This document shows, in pieces, positions 1 through 5,533 of a stretch of DNA of 5,533 nt; the stretch's first letter is position 1, and each line of letters begins with the position of its first letter. Source of the DNA: Euryarchaeota archaeon UBA538. GTDB taxonomy: Archaea; Thermoplasmatota; Poseidoniia; Poseidoniales; Thalassarchaeaceae. A model generated the notes under the pieces. That model had not been told where the DNA came from, made no database searches, and was given only the letters and a program-made list of their open reading frames with translations. The stretch is from positions 10,333 through 15,865 of the forward strand of contig DALC01000068.1 in the NCBI GenBank assembly GCA_002499325.1, in the 5' to 3' direction. Position numbers and translations under genes: made by a program.

Positions 1-1
1 C

Positions 2-646
2 ACGGCTTTGATGGGGGTATACTACGCGCCCGTGGTGGACTCAACAGCATTCAACGCTCCCGAGGCTTACAGAATATTGTACTGGCACGTGCCCTTCGCA
101 TGGTCTTCATTCCTAGCATTCTGCATGTTGTTCATAGGGGCAGTGGCATGGTATAAGGATAGGTCTGATTGGGGATGGAGGTGGTTCTCAACCGGCTCAG
201 ATCTTGGATTGCTTTTCGGTCTCGGGGTAATCACCTCAGGACCGATTTGGGGGTCCGCAGAGTGGGGTGTCCCTTGGGATTGGGGAGATCTTCGTCTCAA
301 TACTTTCGCCCTACTGACGGGTGTTGCACTATTCCTAGTCTTATCCAGAAGGTCTCAACCCGATGGCCAGGAAACCAGGGACACTCTCGCCGCAGTGGGA
401 CTATTTGGATTTGCACTAGTCCCAATTACTGCACTGGCAACGACATGGTACCAGAAGAGACACCCTGGGATAGTCTTAGTTAGCGGAGAGGAGACAGGCT
501 TAGATCCTGCTATCAGGACAGTGCTAATGATGGGTTTCGTCTCATTCCTGATCCTATTTGTTGGACTGGCAATCCTAAGTAATGAAGTTATCAGAATGGA
601 AGATAGATTAGAACAGAGTAAGTCGGAATTAGATGGGGGGCCATGA
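2..646 (+). CDS. ccmC: Cytochrome c maturation protein CcmC (haem transfer to CcmE), 5' truncated
   Basis: CcmC is an integral membrane protein of the system I cytochrome c maturation pathway; it holds haem on the outer face of the membrane and loads it onto the chaperone CcmE. The frame is open to the window edge (first full codon at 2), so roughly the first 30 residues, including most of membrane segment 1, are missing. Counting from the TTG at 8, the hallmark YRILYWHVP lies at 21-29, a tryptophan-rich motif at 81-97, and a second histidine in RHPG at 152. H27 and H152 match the two haem-ligand histidines of E. coli CcmC (H60 and H184) with almost the same spacing (125 against 124). Further membrane segments fall near 30-48, 64-83, 97-112, 125-147 and 173-190, followed by a short charged tail. 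The tryptophan motif carries one extra residue. TTG or ATG near position 8-11 is unlikely to be the true start because homologous sequence continues upstream. The stop overlaps the next start (ATGA). Confidence 0.92.
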   Translation, partial: TALMGVYYAPVVDSTAFNAPEAYRILYWHVPFAWSSFLAFCMLFIGAVAWYKDRSDWGWRWFSTGSDLGLLFGLGVITSGPIWGSAEWGVPWDWGDLRLNTFALLTGVALFLVLSRRSQPDGQETRDTLAAVGLFGFALVPITALATTWYQKRHPGIVLVSGEETGLDPAIRTVLMMGFVSFLILFVGLAILSNEVIRMEDRLEQSKSELDGGP

Positions 647-786
647 ATATGACAGGAACTTCTGAAATGATAGTCGCCTACACAATACTATCTTTCATTC
701 TCGCGTACTATGTCAACCACTTAAGGTCAAGAATAGTGGATTTAAGTTTACAACTGGAGATTTTTTCATCTGATTCCGAAGAATGA
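643..786 (+). CDS. ccmD: CcmD-like single-span membrane protein, 47 aa
   Basis: This very short gene starts at the ATG that overlaps the ccmC stop codon (ATGA at 643-646) and ends at the TGA at 784-786. The product has a short polar N-terminus, one hydrophobic span at about residues 9-24 (MIVAYTILSFILAYYV), then basic HLRSR and a probable amphipathic helix, DLSLQLE, with an acidic tail. That order (aromatic-rich span, Arg-containing junction, helix) is the CcmD pattern, and ccmD commonly follows ccmC in system I clusters. In bacteria CcmD associates with CcmC and the CcmAB ATPase and helps release haem-loaded CcmE. The call rests on position, size and topology, because CcmD proteins share too little sequence for a firm match. 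A second in-frame ATG at codon 3 is an alternative start. An unrelated small membrane protein is possible. Confidence 0.62.
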   Translation: MNMTGTSEMIVAYTILSFILAYYVNHLRSRIVDLSLQLEIFSSDSEE

Positions 787-858
787 TGACTAATTAGGCG
801 TCTTCAGTCATTGGGAACCCTTCTAACTGTGAGTATGGGCGCATTTGATGGGAGAGAC
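787..858 (+). promoter_or_regulatory. Short intergenic region before nmd3; weak promoter candidate and start-deciding RBS
   Basis: The 72 bases between the ccmD-like stop and the preferred nmd3 start contain an 8-base palindrome, CTAATTAG, at 790-797. It is A+T-rich and could serve as a TATA-like element. A second A+T-rich candidate, TTTAAGTTTA at 741-750, lies inside the ccmD-like gene, followed by a T6 run at 761-766 that could terminate the upstream transcript. Neither promoter candidate is convincing by eye. GGGAG at 850-854, four bases before the ATG at 859, is the best Shine-Dalgarno match and is the reason for choosing that start. Confidence 0.25.
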
Positions 859-1905
859 ATGTCTGACGGCGAATTCTGCATAGTCTGTGGCGCAACTCCG
901 CCCTTGACTACAGATAGAATGTGCGAATCTTGTCTGAGAGATAGAACTAGCCTATCTGTCATGCCTGAGAGGATCCAACAAGATAGATGTTCCAAATGTG
1001 GTTTTCATGAGATTCGTGGACGATGGTCGATAATTGACTCAAATGATTTGGCAGATTTGAGGATCAGGGCTAGCCTAGGCGTCGAGGATAGGGCAAAGCA
1101 AGTTTCGGTAGAGTTTGCAGTCGAGGAAATAGACGACAGAACCAGTAGGCTTCATGTGGATGTCTCTGGCATAATCGAAGGATATGAATTCTCAGATAAC
1201 CATGAGGTACTTCTACAGACCAGTAATGCAGTTTGCCCTACATGTACACGCAAGGCAGGTTCGTATTTCGAGGCGGTAATGCAACTAAGATCAGCCGGTA
1301 GGAGGCTGTCCGAAACGGAACTCAAGTCATTACGAGAAACTCTCGATGAGATGCTTTCTGAGATGGAGGCGGACCCTATGTTCTTCATCTCAGAAGAGGG
1401 AGCCGTCACGGGAGGATGGGATCTGAAATTAGGGTCTAAGGCTATGGCTAGGAGATGGTCCAGAAACTTAGTCAAGAAGTTTGGAGGTACAGTCAAGGAA
1501 ACCTCTACAGTAGTCGGTGCTAACGATGGGATCGAAGTTTCGAGACTGACACTCAGCTACAGGAAACCTGCATATGGGCTGGGAGATGTGATCAGATTCA
1601 GAAAGAATCTGTGGATAGTTGAAAGTTGGCAGAAGGACGGACCCATTCTGAAGAAGATGGACAGGTTCGAAAGAACAGGCGCAACATGGAGAGATATGGA
1701 AGGCTCTGTTGTAGTCTGTCCGAGAAGTGAACAGTTTGTTGTTGACATATTGAACAGAGACAGTTCAGCAGTGGAGGTCCTTGACCCTACAGAGTACAAG
1801 GTAGTTACTGTAGCTTTACCGTATGATGATGACCCCGAATCGAAGTCAGTACGCATTGGTTTCATACAGGGAGTATGGCTGGCGGTGCCCTCAGGGAGGA
1901 AATAA
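859..1905 (+). CDS. nmd3: Archaeal NMD3 family large-subunit ribosome biogenesis protein
   Basis: NMD3 binds the large ribosomal subunit; in eukaryotes it is the 60S nuclear export adaptor, while archaeal forms lack the shuttling tail and probably act in late 50S maturation. The 348-residue product has four CxxC pairs able to hold two zinc ions: C7/C10, C22/C25, C44/C47 and C126/C129. The last pair is followed by the family hallmark GSYFEAVMQLR at 134-144. Residues 145-172 form a charged helical stretch, and 185-237 carry the GWDLKLGS block and an alternating basic/beta region typical of the family. From about 240, LGDVIRF opens the C-terminal eIF5A/SH3-like part. The ATG at 859 is preferred because GGGAG precedes it and the zinc domain follows almost at once. 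The ATG at 835 and TTG at 811 are in frame and would add 8 or 16 residues. The next gene begins 4 bases after the stop. Confidence 0.95.
   Translation: MSDGEFCIVCGATPPLTTDRMCESCLRDRTSLSVMPERIQQDRCSKCGFHEIRGRWSIIDSNDLADLRIRASLGVEDRAKQVSVEFAVEEIDDRTSRLHVDVSGIIEGYEFSDNHEVLLQTSNAVCPTCTRKAGSYFEAVMQLRSAGRRLSETELKSLRETLDEMLSEMEADPMFFISEEGAVTGGWDLKLGSKAMARRWSRNLVKKFGGTVKETSTVVGANDGIEVSRLTLSYRKPAYGLGDVIRFRKNLWIVESWQKDGPILKKMDRFERTGATWRDMEGSVVVCPRSEQFVVDILNRDSSAVEVLDPTEYKVVTVALPYDDDPESKSVRIGFIQGVWLAVPSGRK
1894..1899 (+). promoter_or_regulatory. Shine-Dalgarno site of the PGI/PMI gene, inside the end of nmd3
   Basis: GGGAGG lies 10 bases before the ATG at 1910 and within the last codons of nmd3. This strong purine run decides the start of the downstream gene over in-frame ATG codons at 1823-1829 that would lie deep inside nmd3. 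The arrangement suggests translational coupling of the two genes. Confidence 0.75.
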
Positions 1906-1909
1906 GTCA

Positions 1910-2953
1910 ATGTCCGGCCAAAGAATCGAGGAGCTAGCAGAGTCTCTGGATACTGAAGATATGTGTGGCCTCACTAGGGGTTTCGTGGATGATTTAGAGA
2001 GGGCAATTTCCTTGGAGACAGGACTGGAATCAGACCTAGACTGGACTGGAGTGATATTCCTTGGAATGGGTGGTTCAGGCTCAGCTGGAAGGTTCCTTAA
2101 GACCATCTCAGATCAAGAAGGAGGGCTGCCATTTGTGGTCTGGGGAGACTATGGTCTACCTCAGTGGTGGGGACCAGACTGGCTTGTTGTCGCCACCTCA
2201 TACTCTGGAGACACTGAGGAGACCATTGATGGGGTAATTAAGGCCATAGATTCTGGTGGAACCGTGGTGGGGATATCCTCAGGAGGGGAGCTGACCAGAA
2301 TCTTGGATGGTCATGAAGAGTCTGTTTCCATTCCAATTCCTAAGGGGCAAATGCCTCGATCTGCGTTCGGCCATATATTAGGGGCCCAATTGGCAGTCTG
2401 CTGGTCGATGGGAATACTGGCTCGTCCAGAGGATGAAGAGGTTAAATTGATGATTGATAGAATCCGAGACTCTTCAAGAAAGCTAGATATCATCTCCGGA
2501 GATGGAATGTCGGAGGCCTTGGCCAGAAATCTTGTGGATTCTCAGATAGGTATAATTTGCCCAAGGGAACTTAATGCTGCCGCTTACAGACTGACTTGTC
2601 AGATTAATGAGAATTCTGAAGCGTTCGCCAAATACTCTGAGGTGCCCGAGATGAATCATAATGAAATAGTAGCATGGTTCTCTGAGTCTCCCGGTAATAG
2701 AGCGCTCCTAATTATGAGCTCCGAGGGCATTCATGAGAGGACTGAATCAAGGATTAGCTGGATCGAGGAGAATCTGAATACTAAGAATGTCTGGAGAATA
2801 GAGTGCAAGGGGGAATCCCTGCTAGAGAGATTGATTTATGCCGCCCATATTTCTGACTGGATTTCCATAGCACTAGCCCTCTTGAGAGGAGTAAATCCTA
2901 CTTCCATGGAGCCAATCCCTCAACTAAAGGAATACTTATCGGACATTCAGTAG
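1910..2953 (+). CDS. Bifunctional phosphoglucose/phosphomannose isomerase (archaeal SIS-domain type)
   Basis: This cytosolic enzyme interconverts fructose 6-phosphate with glucose 6-phosphate and with mannose 6-phosphate, linking gluconeogenesis to sugar-nucleotide and glycan precursors. The 347-residue product has two SIS sugar-isomerase lobes. The first carries GMGGSGSAG at 52-60 and the phosphate-binding SYSGDTEET at 97-105. MPRSAFG at 148-154 supplies the conserved arginine (R150). The second lobe has NENSE at 233-237 and PEMNHNE at 246-252, giving the catalytic pair E234 and H250. Their 16-residue spacing equals that of E203 and H219 in the Pyrobaculum aerophilum enzyme. NPTSMEP at 329-335 holds a threonine (T331) near the C-terminus, where the family has the Thr linked to mannose activity; that assignment is tentative. 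Many relatives read NENAK where this protein has NENSE. The gene follows nmd3 by 4 bases and overlaps the convergent M23 gene by 7 bases at their stop codons. Confidence 0.95.
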   Translation: MSGQRIEELAESLDTEDMCGLTRGFVDDLERAISLETGLESDLDWTGVIFLGMGGSGSAGRFLKTISDQEGGLPFVVWGDYGLPQWWGPDWLVVATSYSGDTEETIDGVIKAIDSGGTVVGISSGGELTRILDGHEESVSIPIPKGQMPRSAFGHILGAQLAVCWSMGILARPEDEEVKLMIDRIRDSSRKLDIISGDGMSEALARNLVDSQIGIICPRELNAAAYRLTCQINENSEAFAKYSEVPEMNHNEIVAWFSESPGNRALLIMSSEGIHERTESRISWIEENLNTKNVWRIECKGESLLERLIYAAHISDWISIALALLRGVNPTSMEPIPQLKEYLSDIQ

Positions 2954-3528
2954 ATTGGACCCAGTACCCACCTTGGATCGGGGTATTCCCTCAGTGCTTC
3001 GTCCCGTCTATCTGGAGCCACTACCCCCGGCATATCATGAGTCTCAGGCTCTTTAAGCGATAATTGGAAGTGAAGATGTGGCTCCCAACCTCCATTCTCT
3101 TGTTTATCTCCTATCCAACAAATTACTTCTCCCCTACGTATCCTTTGTCCAATTTCTTTCCCTTCTATAGAGCTACTACTAAGGTGTCCATAAAGTGCCC
3201 AAACTGGAGTTCCTCCCACAAAATGTTTTGTCACTATTACATTTCCATAATCTCCTTCTTCTGGGTTATAACCAAAATGTGAGATCTCTCCATCATCAAA
3301 AGCCATACACGCAGTTCCTATTGGTGCCCCAATATCGATACCTACGTGAAGAAACCTGCCATCAGAGAATAGATCAGTCGAGTACATTCCAGGGCGTAAT
3401 TCATCATATCTACCGATGTCATATTCATATTCCGAGGGGGAGTAGTTACCTGTTGTAAAGTCTCTAACTTCGTACTCATCAGGAAGATGAATAACAGGGT
3501 GGTACCTGCCTGTCTGCCACTTAATCAT
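2947..3528 (-). CDS. M23 (LytM-type) zinc metallopeptidase-like protein without signal peptide
   Basis: The 193-residue product carries a complete LytM/M23 zinc site: HVGID (H61, D65), YGHL (H115) and HLHF (H151, H153). H61, D65 and H153 are the expected metal ligands, and H115 and H151 are the expected catalytic histidines. Classical family members are secreted glycyl-glycine or murein endopeptidases. This one has no signal peptide, membrane segment or cell-wall-binding domain: the N-terminus (MIKWQTGRYHP) is polar, so it is probably cytosolic. From memory, the blocks GGWEPHLHFQL (146-156), MPGV, and the C-terminal PDPRWVLG resemble the M23 domain of bacterial fusion proteins that also carry a phosphotransferase and a class III aminotransferase, rather than EnvC/NlpD-like hydrolases. 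The substrate is unknown. The ATG at 3528 is the only plausible start in the frame. The gene lies 25 bases downstream of rmuC on the same strand, so the two are probably one transcript. The core (3061-3300) is about 39% GC, below its neighbours. Confidence 0.88.
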   Translation of the reverse strand: MIKWQTGRYHPVIHLPDEYEVRDFTTGNYSPSEYEYDIGRYDELRPGMYSTDLFSDGRFLHVGIDIGAPIGTACMAFDDGEISHFGYNPEEGDYGNVIVTKHFVGGTPVWALYGHLSSSSIEGKEIGQRIRRGEVICWIGDKQENGGWEPHLHFQLSLKEPETHDMPGVVAPDRRDEALREYPDPRWVLGPIY

Positions 3529-3553
3529 GCCCCACCCAATAGGAAGGGGGTCA

Positions 3554-4771
3554 TCAGTCCTCCTCTACCTTTCCCGGCCTTGCCTCAATCTCTTTGGGTT
3601 CGGGAAGGCCCCCCAGAAGAGTCTCCGAAACCCGTAGCTCGTCAAGCCTTCGTCCCTGAGGAAGAACTCTTCTCTCATATGAGTTCATGGCCTCGTTGTA
3701 TGATCTACCAGCCTTGTCAAGATGGTTGCCCACCTTCATGAAATGATCAATTAATGTATTGATTCTCTTATACATCTCTCTTGAGACGTCATAGATTTCT
3801 CTGGCTCCCTCTGCTAGCGCGTGTTGTTGCCAATATAGCGCGACAGTTCTTAGTAGTCCCAACATAGTTACTGGAGTAGCAATTAGAACAGACTTACTCA
3901 TTGCGTAATCAAGTAATTCAGGATCTTTAGTGAATGCCGCAGCAGCCATCGCCTCGCTGGGAATGAACATTATCACATGATCAAAATCACCCTCTATTGA
4001 GCCCTGATAATCTTTGGCTCCCAGCTCCTTAATACGATTCTTCATCGCCTTAGAATGTTCGATTAGTAGGGCATCCTGATCCGATCCTGATTCGAGCTCT
4101 ACGGCCTTTAAGAAATTAGCACCAGTCGCCTTTGAATCAATCGGAATGACTCCCTCTTGAGGTAGACGAACGATGTAATCTGGCCTTCCCCCGCCTTGAA
4201 TTGTTTCCTGCTCAAAAAAGTCAACCTGTTCAGACATTCCTGCCATTTCAAACAACCTTCGCAATTTTACTTCGCCCCAATTCCCCCTGGCCTGACCGGA
4301 TGTGGTCAGAGCAGTTGACAGGGCGGTCGTCCTAACCCCCAGAGATTCGGTTTTATCCCCCAGATCCTTAATTTGGCGTTTGATAGCCTGATAAGCGCCA
4401 GCTCGCTCCTTCTCAATCTGCTGGTTTGCCTCGGACATCTTCTCCATCTCGACACGCAGGGGCTTGATTAGATTCTCAACTTCCAGTTTTCTTGTCTCCA
4501 GAGCGTTCTCAGCTTCACTCATTTCCGAGGAAAATCTCTGTTCAGCTAGTTTGAGAAATTGAGCAGTGTTCCTCTCGCCAACCTTCATGACCATATTCTC
4601 TATCTCCGCCTTCATTCTTTTTTCATTGGTCTCAAATGCCCCCTCATGAGCATTGATTCTTTCCTCAAAGCGGATTATTTCACTCCCCATTCTTAGCTTG
4701 GTAATGAGCCAACCAATCATTACTCCAATGACGAGTCCTAATGTCACATAGGCCAAACCAAGCGCTTCCAT
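3554..4771 (-). CDS. rmuC: RmuC family DNA recombination-limiting protein
   Basis: RmuC proteins are predicted nucleases; in E. coli loss of rmuC raises recombination at inverted repeats, and a role in processing DNA structures is inferred. The 405-residue product has the standard architecture. An N-terminal membrane anchor lies at about 5-24, followed by a long charged coiled coil at about 30-150. The RmuC domain starts with RGNWGE at 162-167, continues with RPDYIVRLP at 196-204, and then the PIDSK block with D212 and K214, the likely PD-(D/E)xK-like metal and catalytic residues. The family blocks FIPSEAM (269-275) and PVTMLGLLRTVALYWQQ (300-316) follow, and a conserved ERRVLPQGRRLDEL lies at 366-379. 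Length and motifs are normal, so the gene looks intact. The start is an ATG with AGGA five bases upstream. A TATA-like TTAAAGTA lies about 26 bases before the start. The M23 gene follows after 25 bases. Confidence 0.95.
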   Translation of the reverse strand: MEALGLAYVTLGLVIGVMIGWLITKLRMGSEIIRFEERINAHEGAFETNEKRMKAEIENMVMKVGERNTAQFLKLAEQRFSSEMSEAENALETRKLEVENLIKPLRVEMEKMSEANQQIEKERAGAYQAIKRQIKDLGDKTESLGVRTTALSTALTTSGQARGNWGEVKLRRLFEMAGMSEQVDFFEQETIQGGGRPDYIVRLPQEGVIPIDSKATGANFLKAVELESGSDQDALLIEHSKAMKNRIKELGAKDYQGSIEGDFDHVIMFIPSEAMAAAAFTKDPELLDYAMSKSVLIATPVTMLGLLRTVALYWQQHALAEGAREIYDVSREMYKRINTLIDHFMKVGNHLDKAGRSYNEAMNSYERRVLPQGRRLDELRVSETLLGGLPEPKEIEARPGKVEED

Positions 4772-4855
4772 GATATTCCTATCAGCGCGGGAGTACTTTA
4801 ACTATTCATCATCATCCAAACACTTCTTCATAGGCTGTCGCTCCTTGCACAAGCT
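4772..4855. promoter_or_regulatory. Divergent promoter region between rmuC and the asd-like gene
   Basis: This 84-base region must serve two outward-facing genes. On the minus strand, TTAAAGTA (4794-4801) is centred about 26 bases before the rmuC start, the usual distance of an archaeal TATA box from a start with little or no leader; AGGA next to the rmuC start could act as a ribosome-binding site. On the plus strand no Shine-Dalgarno-like purine run precedes the asd-like ATG. A weak TATA-like TTCATA (4827-4832) lies 24-29 bases upstream, consistent with a leaderless mRNA. A small CATCATCATC run at 4807-4816 sits between the two candidates. No operator palindrome stands out. Confidence 0.45.
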
Positions 4856-5533
4856 ATGAGCACACTGGGGAGAGTTAGGTGTGCTGTCCTAGGTTCTAGG
4901 GGGCTTGTGGCTCAGAGATTACTTCAGAGACTCTCAAATCACCATTGGTTAGCTCCAGTATGTGTGGTTGGATCGTCGGAGTCAGAGGGCATGAAAGTAA
5001 GCGAAATTCCATGGAGTTTTAGTGAAACAAAACCATCATTACCGGATTTACGAATAATCGGTATAGGACAAAATGGGGAACTTGCATCGCACCTTATCTC
5101 GGAAGGGGTGAGAATAGTTTTCTCTGCTCTACCCGACTCTCCTGCATCTTACATAGAGGAAGAACTTGCCAAGGCCGGACTTGTTGTAATCAGCCATTCG
5201 ACAGTCCATAGGCACTCAGAAGTGATACCACTAGTGGTCCCAGGAGTGAATAATGATCACCTCGGACTTATCGACTTGCAGAGTGGTTTCGGTAAGGGAA
5301 TGCTCGTATCATGCCCAAACTGTATGGTCGTCCCACTGGGAATTTCCATCGCGCCACTAATTCGCTCCCTCCCAGTAAGAAAAATTACTATTACAACAGA
5401 GCAATCACTCTCAGGCGGAGGAAGAAGGATGCTCGAAAAATCAAGGAAAGGACAATTTCCAAGTCAACATATAGCCGGGGAGTCAATGAGTGTAGAAAGA
5501 GAGTTGGAGAGAATTCTAGGAAAGTTCGACGGA
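4856..5533 (+). CDS. asd: Aspartate-semialdehyde dehydrogenase-like protein, 3' truncated
   Basis: Aspartate-semialdehyde dehydrogenase reduces beta-aspartyl phosphate with NADPH to the semialdehyde, the branch point to lysine, threonine and methionine. The window holds the first 226 codons of an expected 340-360. The Rossmann glycine motif appears as GSRGLVAQRL at 13-22, where most relatives read GATGxVGQRF. FSALP (89-93), HR at 118-119, and VPGVNNDHL (128-136) follow. CPNC at 153-156 gives the catalytic cysteine C156, and EQSLSGGG at 182-189 gives the conserved glutamine Q183. The block order matches the archaeal/fungal branch. Several usually invariant positions differ: SNA is SHS (113-115), PEVN is PGVN (129-132), and the EEEK block is ESMS (209-212), so E209 is kept but the substrate-binding lysine is serine. 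It could therefore be a diverged paralogue with another acyl-phosphate or thioester substrate. The ATG at 4856 is chosen because the Rossmann fold begins 5-8 residues later; no Shine-Dalgarno is present. Confidence 0.85.
   Translation, partial: MSTLGRVRCAVLGSRGLVAQRLLQRLSNHHWLAPVCVVGSSESEGMKVSEIPWSFSETKPSLPDLRIIGIGQNGELASHLISEGVRIVFSALPDSPASYIEEELAKAGLVVISHSTVHRHSEVIPLVVPGVNNDHLGLIDLQSGFGKGMLVSCPNCMVVPLGISIAPLIRSLPVRKITITTEQSLSGGGRRMLEKSRKGQFPSQHIAGESMSVERELERILGKFDG

Noticed and set aside
811..858. TTG at 811 or ATG at 835 as the nmd3 start
   Set aside because: They add 16 or 8 residues before the zinc domain and have weaker ribosome-binding matches than the ATG at 859, which has GGGAG four bases upstream. 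The ATG at 835 cannot be excluded.
1823..1909. Earlier ATG codons at 1823-1829 as the PGI/PMI start
   Set aside because: They would put 29 non-homologous residues, encoded inside nmd3, before the protein, while the ATG at 1910 has a strong GGGAGG 10 bases upstream.
1152..1910. Minus-strand open frames of 114 and 117 codons opposite nmd3
   Set aside because: They lie wholly inside or against a clearly conserved nmd3, have serine/threonine-rich composition typical of antisense shadows, and show no recognisable domain.
3064..3741. Plus-strand open frames of 72-87 codons opposite the M23 and rmuC genes
   Set aside because: The minus-strand genes carry full family motifs over the same bases; the plus-strand products are low-complexity and match nothing recognisable.
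4807..4816. CATCATCATC as a repeat element
   Set aside because: Only about three copies of a trinucleotide; too short to be more than chance.
1..5533. Bacterial origin of the window, suggested by ccmC, rmuC and M23
   Set aside because: NMD3 with four CxxC pairs is an archaeal/eukaryotic protein and the PGI/PMI is of the type common in archaea; the bacterial-type genes are better explained by the mixed gene content of marine euryarchaea.

Overview
The window looks like a chromosomal segment of an uncultured marine euryarchaeon, most probably Marine Group II (Candidatus Poseidoniales) or a close relative. The archaeal signal is an NMD3 gene with its full set of zinc cysteines, an archaeal-type bifunctional phosphoglucose/phosphomannose isomerase, and an archaeal/fungal-branch aspartate-semialdehyde dehydrogenase. 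These sit among genes of bacterial flavour: CcmC/CcmD cytochrome c maturation proteins, RmuC and an M23 peptidase. GC is about 50% in the stretches counted by hand. The lineage is inferred from gene content; no search was possible.

Layout. Positions 2-786 (+) hold the end of a cytochrome c maturation cluster: a 5'-truncated ccmC whose stop overlaps the start of a 47-codon ccmD-like gene in ATGA fashion. Positions 859-2953 (+) hold nmd3 followed 4 bases later by the PGI/PMI gene, whose Shine-Dalgarno lies inside the nmd3 end, so the two are probably co-transcribed and coupled. The PGI/PMI gene converges on, and overlaps by 7 bases, a minus-strand pair read from 4771 down to 2947: rmuC, then 25 bases later an M23 metallopeptidase. 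An 84-base divergent promoter region (4772-4855) separates rmuC from an asd-like gene (4856 to the window end, 3' truncated).

The genes serve several separate tasks: haem delivery for c-type cytochromes, 50S subunit biogenesis, hexose-phosphate interconversion, DNA maintenance (RmuC), and the aspartate branch of amino-acid synthesis. No mobile element, CRISPR array, tRNA or rRNA is visible, and no gene-free stretch exceeds 84 bases. Nothing here looks like a wholly new system. The points that deserve a second look are the unannotatably short archaeal ccmD, a one-residue insertion in the tryptophan-rich haem motif of CcmC, a cytosolic M23 protein in an organism not expected to make murein, and an asd-like protein that keeps its catalytic cysteine but has lost several residues conserved in the family, including an active-site lysine.
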